64,000 bases of DNA from the NCBI GenBank assembly GCA_002071415.1, contig MWFC01000001.1:62001-126000 (forward strand), given 5' to 3'. The notes under the pieces were generated by a model that was given only the letters and a program-made list of their open reading frames with translations, was not told the DNA's origin and did no database searches. Within the stretch, counting starts at the first letter, position 1. Each line of letters starts with the position of its first letter. Both the position numbers and the translations under genes were made by a program. This document shows, one piece after another, positions 54,032-62,946 of the stretch. This DNA is from Bacteroidetes bacterium ADurb.Bin012. GTDB lineage: Bacteria; Bacteroidota; Bacteroidia; Bacteroidales; TTA-H9.

Positions 54032-55225
54032 ATGTCGAAGTCGCTGAGTGAAATTCTGTTCGAAGAAGGAGAAGAACGTGAAAGGTATTACAATGCCGTA
54101 AGCCCTCCATTGATACAAACTTCCAACTTTGTTTTTTCGACGGTAGAGCAAATGCGTCGTGCATTGAGTGATGAATATACACATTCGGTATATAGCAGAG
54201 GAAATAATCCAACTTTAGCCATTTTACGTAATAAACTGGCCAAACTTGAGGGCGCCGAAGATGCGCTGGTTTTTTCGAGTGGCTGCGGTGCCATAGCTGC
54301 AGCTTTGTTTAGCCAGTTACGCCATGGCGATCATCTGGTTTGCATTCGAAAACCCTATAACTGGGTAGCGCATTTTTGCAGGATAATTTTGCCGAAATAT
54401 GGCATTCAGACTACTTTCGTTGAGGAAGGCAGTGCGCGAGCTTATGAAGCTGCCTGCCAGCCCAATACCAAATTATTTTATCTTGAGTCGCCCAATACTT
54501 TTACGTTCGAGATAACCGATATCAGAGCCGTAGCCGAAATAGCCAAATCGAAAGGCATTGTGACAGTCATCGACAATAGTTATTCTACTCCTCTTTATCA
54601 GTCGCCTTTATCCTTAGGGATTGACCTTGTATTGCATTCGGCATCGAAATATCTTGCGGGTCATAGTGATGTAATAGCTGGAGTTTTAGCGGGTAGCAAG
54701 GAAATGATTGGCAAAATTTATAATTCGGAATATCTGGCCTTTGGTGCAGTGTTACCTCCATTCGAGGCTTGGTTGATGCTCAGGGGCTTACGAACCCTCG
54801 AGATTCGCCTTCAGCGAAGCAGTTCCAATGCTAAAGCACTTATCGAGGCCATCGAAAACCATCCTCGCATAAAAAGGATTCTTTATCCTTTTCATTCGCA
54901 ACATCCTAAAAACGAAATCGCTCGAAGCCAGATGAAAGATTGCAGCGGTTTGTTTTCGATCGAATTGGAGGCAGATACTCCCGATGAAGTAATTTTGTTT
55001 TGCAATAGTTTAAAGCATTTTTTGAAAGCGGTTTCGTGGGGAGGATTCGAATCTTTGGTCGATCCTGCTATCACCGTTTATAATTTTGACCATCCTGAAT
55101 TAAATGAGCTCTCCTGGCGTACTGTGCGCTTTTATTGCGGATTGGAATCACCTGAAATATTAATAGATGATGTATTACAGGCCTTGAATATTCTTGATAA
55201 TGGAGCAACAAACAGGCAAAAGTAG
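54032..55225 (+). CDS. Cys/Met metabolism PLP-dependent enzyme (trans-sulfuration family)
   Basis: Fold-type I PLP enzyme, 397 aa. The PLP Lys is Lys206 in LHSASKYLAGHSDVIAG, Asp181 in VTVIDNSYSTPLYQSPL, and the N-terminal part has YSRGNNPTLAILRNKLAKLE and VFSSGCGAIAAALFS. The sequence is that of the cystathionine gamma-synthase/beta-lyase/O-acylhomoserine sulfhydrylase group. The usual YGGTYRL segment is replaced by KPYNWVAHFCR, so the exact reaction cannot be assigned. dgkA overlaps its 3' end by 26 nt. Confidence 0.9.
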   Translation: MSKSLSEILFEEGEERERYYNAVSPPLIQTSNFVFSTVEQMRRALSDEYTHSVYSRGNNPTLAILRNKLAKLEGAEDALVFSSGCGAIAAALFSQLRHGDHLVCIRKPYNWVAHFCRIILPKYGIQTTFVEEGSARAYEAACQPNTKLFYLESPNTFTFEITDIRAVAEIAKSKGIVTVIDNSYSTPLYQSPLSLGIDLVLHSASKYLAGHSDVIAGVLAGSKEMIGKIYNSEYLAFGAVLPPFEAWLMLRGLRTLEIRLQRSSSNAKALIEAIENHPRIKRILYPFHSQHPKNEIARSQMKDCSGLFSIELEADTPDEVILFCNSLKHFLKAVSWGGFESLVDPAITVYNFDHPELNELSWRTVRFYCGLESPEILIDDVLQALNILDNGATNRQK

Positions 55226-55595
55226 AATGGCAAGGCTGCTAAAAAGCTTCGAGTATGCAGGCCGAGGCCTCTTGGAGATGATAAGAAGTCAGATGAATGC
55301 GCGAATTGAATTATTTATACTCACCGTTGTGATGATTGCAGGTTTTGTCTTCAAGATTCGGGTCAATGAATGGATAACGATAATACTCGTTTCAGGCTTG
55401 GTTTTAGCGGCCGAGGCATTCAATAGCGCTATAGAAAATCTGGCCAATGCGATATCGTTACGCCAGTTCGATTCCAAGATTAAAAAGATAAAAGACCTTG
55501 CAGCCAGTGGGGTTTTAATTTCTGCTGTTTGTGCATTTGTTATAGGTTTGATTATTTTTATTCCTTATATTGTTCGGTTTTTTGTATCCTTATGA
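55200..55595 (+). CDS. dgkA: Diacylglycerol/undecaprenol kinase DgkA family
   Basis: Small integral-membrane kinase of 131 aa with three helices. The signature ligand segment VLAAEAFNSAIENLANAI corresponds to the ExxNTAIE motif (Glu and Asn metal/ATP ligands). In Gram-positive and many other bacteria the family phosphorylates undecaprenol; which lipid is used here is open. ATG 55200 lies inside the PLP-enzyme gene, and its stop overlaps the next ATG (ATGA), so three genes are translationally coupled. Confidence 0.93.
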   Translation: MEQQTGKSRMARLLKSFEYAGRGLLEMIRSQMNARIELFILTVVMIAGFVFKIRVNEWITIILVSGLVLAAEAFNSAIENLANAISLRQFDSKIKKIKDLAASGVLISAVCAFVIGLIIFIPYIVRFFVSL

Positions 55596-56440
55596 TTTTA
55601 ATCGTTGATAGTGGAGCTACGAAGGCCGAATGGCGTTTATTGCTCGAGAATGGGGATGTGCAAGCTGCAAATACCACGGGAATCAATCCTTATTTTATTC
55701 GGTCGGAATCTATTGGTAATATTCTGATGAATGAATTGCCTGATAATTGGATTCATGAAAGTAAAATCGGGAAGATTTATTACTATGGTGCCGGATGCGG
55801 GAGTGAGATACAAGAAAAAAGTATCGAAAAAGCTTTGAAAGCCATATTTCCGGAGGCGAATTTGTTCATTTCTTCCGACCTTTTAGGAGCGGCAAGAGCT
55901 TTGTGGCAGAGGGATTCTGGTTATACCGCTATTTTAGGTACGGGTTCCAATGCAGGATATTTTAATGGTCAGCAAATCGAGAAAGGGATAAAATCGTTGG
56001 GTTTTATCCTGGGTGATGAAGGCAGTGGCGCTGATTTGGGGAAACGCTTGCTCAAAAGATATTTAGAAGGAAAATTCAACCAAGATTTAGCAGAAAATTT
56101 TTACCAGCAATTTCCCTTCGACCTTGCTGATTTTTTAGATGCCATCTATTCGAAACCTTTTCCTAATCGTTTCATGGCAGGGTTTGTTCCATTTATGAAG
56201 GAAAACTCGAACGAAATAGAAATCCAGTTGATTGTGGAGGAAGCATTCGATGATTTTTTTGGATTGGTGCAAACGATAGCACAATCTTCTTTTCGAAAGT
56301 CGATACGATTCACCGGTTCGGTGGCCTGGGCTTTCGAGGAAATTTTACTCGGAGTTGCTGCGCAACATCATTTCGAGGTGTCATTGGTAGTAAAAAACCC
56401 TATCGATCTTTTGGTAAAATTTCATCATGCTCAGCCATAA
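55592..56440 (+). CDS. BadF/BcrA-type ATPase, N-acetylglucosamine kinase-like
   Basis: ASKHA-fold sugar kinase of 282 aa from ATG 55592 that overlaps the dgkA stop. ILIVDSGATKAEWRLLLENG is the phosphate-1 loop, AILGTGSNAGYFNG the phosphate-2 region, and GFILGDEGSGADLGKRLLKR is typical of the GlcNAc kinase/BadF group. FTGSVAWAFEE marks the adenosine region. A role in amino-sugar recycling from peptidoglycan is likely. It ends 3 nt before the convergent frameshifted HD gene, without a recognisable terminator. Confidence 0.9.
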   Translation: MILIVDSGATKAEWRLLLENGDVQAANTTGINPYFIRSESIGNILMNELPDNWIHESKIGKIYYYGAGCGSEIQEKSIEKALKAIFPEANLFISSDLLGAARALWQRDSGYTAILGTGSNAGYFNGQQIEKGIKSLGFILGDEGSGADLGKRLLKRYLEGKFNQDLAENFYQQFPFDLADFLDAIYSKPFPNRFMAGFVPFMKENSNEIEIQLIVEEAFDDFFGLVQTIAQSSFRKSIRFTGSVAWAFEEILLGVAAQHHFEVSLVVKNPIDLLVKFHHAQP

Positions 56441-56443
56441 ATA

Positions 56444-57035
56444 TCAGGCATTTCTTTTTAAAAGAGTAGAAAACCAATCTTTATGATATGATTTTACATA
56501 GAGACGCCTCGATTGAATAAGATCTTCGATTTCGAGATGCATATTATGGTTTACTTGCAATGCCATGGGGAGAATAAACTTTTCGTAAAGATTCAGATTG
56601 GTTTTAATTTTATTCAAGGAAATATTGTCGATATGAAGATCGGTAAGATTGCTGATTACGTCGGCACATTTCAATATTTTAGCTTTTTTGGAGCCCTGGT
56701 GGAGCAACCTTTCATAAAATTCTCTTTTTGATTCTGGAAAGTGTCGCGTTACTTCCTTAACAAGCCGTATCACTTCTTCCACGTCTTCGTCTTGAATCTC
56801 GCGTATATTTTCTTCCCTTGCTTCATGAAAATCTTCAAGAAGATCGTGAAGTATGGCAGCTTTTAAAAGTACAGAATCGATGTAATGATAATCGATGAGG
56901 ATACTCATGGTAGCCATCGCATGCCTGAACTGATTCCCTCCAGTTTTACGGGCTGATGCTAATCAAGGCATAGGCTTTTTGAATATATGGGGCGAGCACA
57001 ATAGATGCAAGCCTATTTTTCTCATCGTTATTCAT
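56444..57035 (-). pseudogene. HD-domain phosphohydrolase gene with a frameshift
   Basis: A start at 57035 gives MNNDEKNRLASIVLAP, then YIQKAYALISI, and stops at TAA just after 56950. In the next frame the protein continues RKTGGNQFRHAMATMSILID and YHYIDSVLLKAAILHDLLED to stop 56444. Joining both across an extra C in the CCC run (minus strand of 56950-56952) gives one ~196-aa protein with the HD metal site (His of RHAM, HDLLED). The 3' part alone opens at ATG 56917, after the first metal-binding His. It resembles the hydrolase domain of (p)ppGpp hydrolases (MESH/SpoT-like). It could be a real pseudogene or an assembly error. Confidence 0.75.
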
Positions 57036-57110
57036 GAATTTTTTCTTTGTTTCTGATAGGAGAAAGTACTCTTCAATGTTCTGAAGATGAATGAATAAAA
57101 AAAGATTTAA

Positions 57111-57362
57111 ATAGATAAAATTTTTTATTTCTATAACTTATCTACAAAAAATCTGCCATATAATCGATTTGTTACATATGGTTTAGAATCAGCATTCGAT
57201 ATAGGGAAAGGGTCGTCGACGCAGATTGAGATAAATTCCGAAATCGAATCTGCGATTTTATCATCTTATCTTTTAAAAGGCGATCGAATCATTCCGCTTG
57301 GTTATTTCAAAGAGATGATAAAATATACTGGTATAAAAAAACAGGAGAATGCCTATCTATAA
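57111..57362 (+). pseudogene. Possible gene remnant beside tRNA-Val
   Basis: An 83-codon frame opens after TAA 57108 and has no usable start near its beginning. It reads like protein: NLPYNRFVTYGLESAFDIGK, then IEINSEIESAILSSYLLKG and DRIIPLGYFKEMIKYTG. The stop (57360) is in the loop of the bidirectional terminator. No family recognised. It may be the 3' end of a degraded gene left next to a tRNA, a common integration site. Chance coding is possible. Confidence 0.35.
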
Positions 57363-57379
57363 ACATTCTCCTGTTTTTA
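57334..57379. terminator. Bidirectional terminator at tRNA-Val
   Basis: ACAGGAGAATG (57341-57351) and CATTCTCCTGT (57364-57374) form a perfect 11-bp stem, with an A-run before and a T-run after. It ends tRNA-Val transcripts on the minus strand. Confidence 0.8.
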
Positions 57380-57382
57380 TTG

Positions 57383-57457
57383 TGGGAGCTATAGGAGTCG
57401 AACCTATGACCCTCTGCTTGTAGGGCAGATGCTCTAAACCAACTGAGCTAAGCTCCC
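57383..57457 (-). tRNA. tRNA-Val (anticodon TAC)
   Basis: Acceptor stem GGGAGCT/AGCTCCC, D-arm TTAGCTCAGTTGG, anticodon loop CCTACAA (TAC), T-loop GGTTCGACTCC, discriminator A followed by CA. Confidence 0.96.
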
Positions 57458-57473
57458 CTTCGATATTGCGCTG

Positions 57474-57505
57474 CAAAGATAGAGCATAATCTTCGTTGTT
57501 TCCAA
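57474..57505 (-). promoter_or_regulatory. Promoter of tRNA-Val
   Basis: Minus-strand TTG (57505-57503), 21-nt spacer, TATCTTTG (57481-57474), 17 nt before the tRNA. Confidence 0.65.
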
Positions 57506-57599
57506 ATTTTTTCGATATAATTCTTGGAATTTCCTTCTATGGGATGAGATTTTTTGTTAATTAGAAGAATATCAAATTATTTATATATCGCCCTTCGGG

Positions 57600-57632
57600 T
57601 TGGATTTCATTATGCCATAATTTCTATCTTTG
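57600..57632 (+). promoter_or_regulatory. Promoter of the BamA/TamA-like gene
   Basis: TTG 57600-57602, 22-nt spacer, TATCTTTG 57625-57632; predicted transcript start near 57639. Confidence 0.55.
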
Positions 57633-57651
57633 CACTGTTACCTTGCAAGTT

Positions 57652-60015
57652 GTGTACGATAAATATTTCATCGGATATATATTACTGATTGTGATTTTAT
57701 CGGGCTGTAATCCAACCAAAAAACTACCCGAGAGGAAGTTTCTACTTACCGAAAACAAAATTGAGATAGAGCCTGAAAAGCAGATGAAGGCATCTGAAAT
57801 ACAGAAATATATTCTTCAAACTCCCAATAAGAAGTTTCTGGGAATGTTTCATATCAATCTATGGCTTTATAATGAAACGGCAAATTGGAAGGCATCGAAG
57901 TTTCGTGACTGGTTAAGGAGGTTAGGAGGGAAACCACCGGCTATTTACGACCCTAATCTTACCTTGTCGAGCGAAAGAAACATCAAAAATTATCTTTACA
58001 ACAAGGGATATTTCAATGCAACTATAAAAAGCCAAGAAATTCTGCAAGACAAAAAAGCTGAAGTAGTTTATCATATAAAACTAAATAAATCATTCAAAAT
58101 ACGGAATTTTCTCTTAGAGGCAGAAGATACACTTGTAAGCCGTTATGCGAATCGAATCATGGCTAACACCCCCATTCGTCCAGGAGAAATCTACGATTAT
58201 TATGTATTGGAAGGGGAAAGGGAACGACTAACTGTTGAAATGCGAAATGCAGGATTTTATTTTTTCACCAACGATTACATTTTCTACGAAATTGATACTA
58301 CCATAGGGCAAAAAAATCTGGATATAAGAATGTTGATTTTGAATCCATCAAATTTTACGGGTTTTGATCCTGGCCGAGCCAACGAATGGTTGGCTTTGCA
58401 TCACTTGTACAAGATTCGAAATATTTATGTGTTTCCACAATACAGTAGCCACTCCGAAACAAATTCATTTTCTGACACCTTAGTCTATAATCGTACAGGA
58501 ACGGATGATACAAGTCAGGCGAAAAATGATATACTATACCTTATATATAATGAACCTCTGAAAATTCAGCCAAAAATTATTTCTCAGGCTATTTATATAC
58601 ATTCTGGTGACTTGTACTGCTTAAGGAATGCTGATTTGAGTTTTCGGGCATTAGCCGAGTTCCCCATTTATCGTTCTATCAATATCGAATTCAGGCTGGC
58701 CGATACAGCTGGTATTTCCCTGACGCGACATGGCCATCTCGATTGTTATATCTACTTGTCGCGAGCTGAAGTACAGGGATTCACTATCGAAACAGAAGTT
58801 ACCAATACGGGAGGTGATCTGGGATTGTCGGGTAATTTGGTTTATACCAATCGAAATGTTTTTCGAGGAGCCGAGATGCTAAGGCTAAAACTGAGAGGTG
58901 CAGCCGAAATGCAAAAATCGTTCGAGCAAACTTCACAGAATAAGCTTCTTCTGTTCAATACTTATGAATCAGGAGCCGAACTCAATCTGACTTTCCCGCG
59001 TTTTGTTTGGCCTTTGAAAGGATTACGTTTTCCCAGTTCCATGCGAACTAAGTCGAATCTTCTGGTTGGATACAATTATCAAAACCGACCCGATTATATT
59101 CGCCATATTACTAATGCTGCCTTTTCTTATCAATTGAAAGTATCCGATTTTAAGAGTCATCTTTTAACACCCTTAGAATTGAACGCTATAAAAATATATG
59201 CAACTCCTTCATTCCAGCAACTCATCGATTCGATCGACGATCAAGGCATTCGGAGTCAATATAGTGATCATCTGATACCAGCCTTGAGATACAGCTATAT
59301 TTTTACCAATCAGGAAATTGGTAAATTCCACAATTACAAATATTTCCGTTTCGACTTCGAATCATCGGGCAATACCCTTTACGCTGTGGATCGATTAACC
59401 AATGTATCACCGAATATTCATAACGAATATACCTTCTTGGGAATTGCCTATGCACAATATTTGAAAGCCAGTTCCGATTTTCGGTATTTTTATATGTTTA
59501 ACTTGAATAATACCTTGGTTATGCGAATTTTTGCCGGGGCTGCTATTCCCTATGGTAATAGTAATTATCTTCCCTTCGAAAAGGGCTTCTTTGCTGGCGG
59601 GGCAAATGGCATGAGGGGATGGACGCTTCGAATGCTGGGACCTGGCCATTTTTCAAGCGAAGGTGGTCAAAGATATAACCGCATGGGCGATCTCCATTTC
59701 GAAACCAATCTCGAATATCGTTTCCCTATGTATAATTTCTTTAAAGGTGCATTCTTTCTGGATGCAGGAAATATTTGGCTGGTAAAATCCAATCCAATGT
59801 ATCCGGGAGGCCTGTTAAATGCCAGAACTTTTCTCAAGGAAATTGCCATGGATGCTGGTATAGGTATCCGTTTAGATTTTACTTATTTCGTTTTTCGTTT
59901 GGACGCTGCGTTGCCTCTTCTCGATCCTGCAAGGCCAGAGGGATCACGATGGCTACTGCCAAAATCTCGTTTATCGGATCTGGTATGGAATTTTGGGATA
60001 GGTTATCCTTTCTAA
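57652..60015 (+). CDS. BamA/TamA family outer-membrane protein with lipoprotein signal
   Basis: Omp85-superfamily beta-barrel, about 787 aa. The N-terminus has a lipobox (LLIVILSGCNPTKKLPERK). Two or three POTRA-like modules span about 40-370 (SERNIKNYLYNKGYFNATI; IRPGEIYDYYVLEGERERL; IHSGDLYCLRNADLSFRAL), and the barrel runs from about 375 to the end: GGDLGLSGNLVYTNRNVFRG, then FFAGGANGMRGWTLRMLGPG (RGF-like loop) and the C-terminal WNFGIGYPF ending in Phe. The start is uncertain: GTG 57652 is preferred, TTG 57643 is possible, both just after the predicted transcript start. Confidence 0.9.
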   Translation: MYDKYFIGYILLIVILSGCNPTKKLPERKFLLTENKIEIEPEKQMKASEIQKYILQTPNKKFLGMFHINLWLYNETANWKASKFRDWLRRLGGKPPAIYDPNLTLSSERNIKNYLYNKGYFNATIKSQEILQDKKAEVVYHIKLNKSFKIRNFLLEAEDTLVSRYANRIMANTPIRPGEIYDYYVLEGERERLTVEMRNAGFYFFTNDYIFYEIDTTIGQKNLDIRMLILNPSNFTGFDPGRANEWLALHHLYKIRNIYVFPQYSSHSETNSFSDTLVYNRTGTDDTSQAKNDILYLIYNEPLKIQPKIISQAIYIHSGDLYCLRNADLSFRALAEFPIYRSINIEFRLADTAGISLTRHGHLDCYIYLSRAEVQGFTIETEVTNTGGDLGLSGNLVYTNRNVFRGAEMLRLKLRGAAEMQKSFEQTSQNKLLLFNTYESGAELNLTFPRFVWPLKGLRFPSSMRTKSNLLVGYNYQNRPDYIRHITNAAFSYQLKVSDFKSHLLTPLELNAIKIYATPSFQQLIDSIDDQGIRSQYSDHLIPALRYSYIFTNQEIGKFHNYKYFRFDFESSGNTLYAVDRLTNVSPNIHNEYTFLGIAYAQYLKASSDFRYFYMFNLNNTLVMRIFAGAAIPYGNSNYLPFEKGFFAGGANGMRGWTLRMLGPGHFSSEGGQRYNRMGDLHFETNLEYRFPMYNFFKGAFFLDAGNIWLVKSNPMYPGGLLNARTFLKEIAMDAGIGIRLDFTYFVFRLDAALPLLDPARPEGSRWLLPKSRLSDLVWNFGIGYPF

Positions 60016-60049
60016 ATGCACGTGTTCTGTTAAAACGATTATTGAATAC

Positions 60050-61339
60050 ATGACTTATACTGAAGCGGTAGATTATATTTTTCAACATTTGCCTATGTTT
60101 ACAAAAATAGGAGGTGTTGCCTATAAAGCCGATTTGAGCCGCACTCTTTATTTGTGTGAAAAGCTCGGTAATCCTCATCTAAACTTTCGTTCCATTCATA
60201 TTGCAGGTACAAATGGAAAAGGCAGCGTGGCCTCTTTTCTAAGTTCCATCTTCATGGAGTCGGGTTCGAAAACAGCTTTGTTTACCTCCCCTCATCTGCG
60301 CGATTTTAGAGAAAGAATTACCATAAATGGAATACTCATCCCCGGAGATTATGTAGCTGAATTCATCGAAGAAAACAGACCAAATTTCGAAACCATTCAA
60401 CCTTCATTTTTTGAAATGAGTTTTGCTCTTGCTGTCAAATGGTTTAGCGACCAAAAGGTAGATGTGGCCATCATAGAAACCGGAATGGGAGGCAGGCTCG
60501 ACTCAACCAACGTAATCCTTCCTGAGATAAGCATCATAACCAATATTGGACTAGACCATCAGCAATTTTTAGGCTCGACACTTGCTGAGATAGCTGCCGA
60601 AAAGGCCGGAATCATCAAACCAAACATTCCCGTGGTGATAGGCGAGCATAATCAGCAAACCGATCGTGTTTTCATCGAAAAAGCTATCCAAACTCATTCA
60701 TTACTCTTTTGGGCTGAAGATTTAAGTTCTGTCGAAGATTCCTTCTATGATGTTGAGAATAATTACTTGAACCTTTCGCTGATGATCCTTTCGGGAAAAC
60801 TTATCCAGCTGCAAAGCCCTCTTCCGGCTGAGTACGAAATTAAAAACATAAGAACCGTGATGGCCGCTGCCGAAGTTTTAAACCAAAGCGGATATTCCCT
60901 TTCCGATGAAATTCTGGCTAATGGAATAAAAAATGTGCTGAAAAACACTGGTTTGAAAGGCCGTTGGCAAATTCTATCCAAAAATCCTCTCATTGTTGCT
61001 GATATTTCTCACAACGAACCCGGCATAAAGGAACTTATGAAGCAATTGAATAAATTGAAATACAATCATTTGCATTTCGTATTAGGAATGGTTTCCGATA
61101 AGGACAGTTTTTCTATTTTGCAGCTTTTTCCCAAAGAGGCTACCTATTATTTTTGCCAACCCAATATTCCTCGGGGCAAAGATGTCGAACAACTGGCCGA
61201 TGAAGCTCATGAATTTGGTTTGCAGGGCAAAATATTCCACAGCGTAGAAGAAGCTTTCCGGACTGCTTGCGCTTCAGCCCTGGCCGACGATATGGTGCTG
61301 ATAAGCGGCAGTGCCTTTGTAGTGGCTGAAATCATCTAA
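60050..61339 (+). CDS. folC: Bifunctional folylpolyglutamate synthase/dihydrofolate synthase
   Basis: Mur-ligase-fold enzyme adding glutamate to (dihydro)pteroate/folate. 429 aa. P-loop region HIAGTNGKGSVASFLSSIF, TSPHLRDFRERITING, AIIETGMGGRLDSTNV, NIGLDHQQFLGSTLAEIAAE with KAGIIKP, and the C-terminal domain with ADISHNEPG (DxAHNP-like) and LGMVSDKD. It starts 34 nt after the barrel protein and may be co-transcribed with it. Confidence 0.96.
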   Translation: MTYTEAVDYIFQHLPMFTKIGGVAYKADLSRTLYLCEKLGNPHLNFRSIHIAGTNGKGSVASFLSSIFMESGSKTALFTSPHLRDFRERITINGILIPGDYVAEFIEENRPNFETIQPSFFEMSFALAVKWFSDQKVDVAIIETGMGGRLDSTNVILPEISIITNIGLDHQQFLGSTLAEIAAEKAGIIKPNIPVVIGEHNQQTDRVFIEKAIQTHSLLFWAEDLSSVEDSFYDVENNYLNLSLMILSGKLIQLQSPLPAEYEIKNIRTVMAAAEVLNQSGYSLSDEILANGIKNVLKNTGLKGRWQILSKNPLIVADISHNEPGIKELMKQLNKLKYNHLHFVLGMVSDKDSFSILQLFPKEATYYFCQPNIPRGKDVEQLADEAHEFGLQGKIFHSVEEAFRTACASALADDMVLISGSAFVVAEII

Positions 61340-61545
61340 AGTAAAGGCTATTTCGCTTTTCTTATCAATTCCCTCTTGTTTCGTTCACCGAAACTTTTCA
61401 TCTGAACTGAAAATTTGTAGGTTTGCCAGACAATATGCTTTATGATAAGTATTCGAATGAATGAGAATCTATCATGCATTAGACAAGGATTTTTAATCTT
61501 ATTGGTCAGTAAGATGAAAGCCTATTTAATTTCGAATTTTATCCC

Positions 61546-62778
61546 ATGATACTGAATTATATCTGGTTCGGTTTCTTTATTATCGCCTTCGTCATAGCTC
61601 TGGTTCATCTAATTTTTTTCCAAGATTCCAGTGTATTTGATGCTATTCTGCAATCTACGTTCGATAATGCCAAGGTAGGTTTTGAATTATCGCTTGGTTT
61701 GACTGGAGTGATGACTCTGTGGCTTGGTGTGATGCGAATTGGAGAAAAGGGGGGTATGGTCGAGATTTTAGCCAAACTCATAAATCCACTTTTCAGGAGG
61801 CTTTTTCCTGAAATACCGGCTAATCATCCGGTAAATGGATCTATATTATTGAATATAGCCGCTAACATGCTTGGTCTAGACAATGCAGCCACACCTCTGG
61901 GACTAAAAGCCATGAACCAGCTTCAGGAATTAAATCCTGAAAAGGAAAAGGCTTCCAATGCCATGATTATGTTTCTGGTTATCAATACTTCAGGCTTAAC
62001 CATTATCCCCGTGAGCATAATGGTATATCGAGCTCAATTGGGCGCCGCAAATCCTGCCGATGTTTTCCTTCCAATTCTGCTATCTACCTTCGTCTCTACC
62101 TTGGCAGGAATCATTTCGGTCAGTCTGGTACAAAGGATTAATCTTGTTCAAAAAACCGTGCTATTATATTTGCTTGGATTCACTGCCATTGTTGGAGGAT
62201 TGGTGTGGTATTTGAGCATTGTCGATCAACAAACCATGAATAAAATTTCGACAGCAATCAGTAGCGTTATTCTATTTTCGATTATCATTATTTTTATGGT
62301 AATTGCTACGGTAAAAAAGGTAAGGGTGTACGATGAATTTATCGAAGGAGCCAAGGAGGGTTTTCATATTGCAGTAAGAATCATCCCTTATCTGGTGGGA
62401 ATGTTAGTAGCCATTGGTGTATTTAGGGCATCGGGAGCTATGGATAGTCTGGTCGATGGAATTTCGTGGTGTGCACAAAAGGCAGGTCTCGATACTTCAT
62501 TCGTACCGGCACTCCCAACTGCTATTATGAAACCTCTGAGTGGTAGTGGAGCAAGAGGAATGATGCTCGAAGCCATGAAATATTTTGGTGCCGATTCTTT
62601 TGTTGGAAGGTTATCATGTCTTTTTCAGGGATCAACCGATACTACGTTTTATATTATAGCACTGTATTTTGGTTCGGTTGGAATACGCAACAGCCGTTAT
62701 GCCGTTGTTTGCGGGCTTATTGCCGATCTGGCTGGGATTATTACTGCAATTTTCATGGCCTATCTTTTCTTTGGCTAA
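61546..62778 (+). CDS. SpmA-SpmB fusion, nucleoside recognition (Gate) domain membrane protein
   Basis: 410 aa with about nine hydrophobic helices. The first half matches spore maturation protein A (GLTGVMTLWLGVMRIGEKGG, then SILLNIAANMLGLDNAATPL and GLKAMNQLQELNP). The second half, from about 235, matches SpmB (IPYLVGMLVAIGVFRASGAM, then LPTAIMKPLSGSGARGMM and FQGSTDTTFYIIALYFGSVG). In Bacillus these are two genes needed for spore dehydration; here they are one protein in a presumed non-sporulating lineage. The transported or recognised molecule is unknown. Confidence 0.92.
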   Translation: MILNYIWFGFFIIAFVIALVHLIFFQDSSVFDAILQSTFDNAKVGFELSLGLTGVMTLWLGVMRIGEKGGMVEILAKLINPLFRRLFPEIPANHPVNGSILLNIAANMLGLDNAATPLGLKAMNQLQELNPEKEKASNAMIMFLVINTSGLTIIPVSIMVYRAQLGAANPADVFLPILLSTFVSTLAGIISVSLVQRINLVQKTVLLYLLGFTAIVGGLVWYLSIVDQQTMNKISTAISSVILFSIIIIFMVIATVKKVRVYDEFIEGAKEGFHIAVRIIPYLVGMLVAIGVFRASGAMDSLVDGISWCAQKAGLDTSFVPALPTAIMKPLSGSGARGMMLEAMKYFGADSFVGRLSCLFQGSTDTTFYIIALYFGSVGIRNSRYAVVCGLIADLAGIITAIFMAYLFFG

Positions 62779-62912
62779 TCAATAAAGGGAGTATATCCAT
62801 AGAATAAATTCATAATATAATGAAAAAGAGTGTATTGTATTTTATTATCAGGGGATAGCCTTTGATTTATCAATTTTAATTGAAGGAATTATGGAATTTA
62901 TCAATCATTTTT

Positions 62913-62920
62913 TAATTTTG
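62913..62920 (+). promoter_or_regulatory. -7 box before the TPR gene
   Basis: TAATTTTG, 26 nt before ATG 62947. Confidence 0.4.
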
Positions 62921-62946
62921 CATGCCCAAAAAATTTAGCAAACAGA

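Noticed and set aside
57220-57254. 8-bp inverted repeat CGCAGATT/AATCTGCG
   Set aside because: It is within the possible remnant frame, without a T-tract or further symmetry; probably chance.
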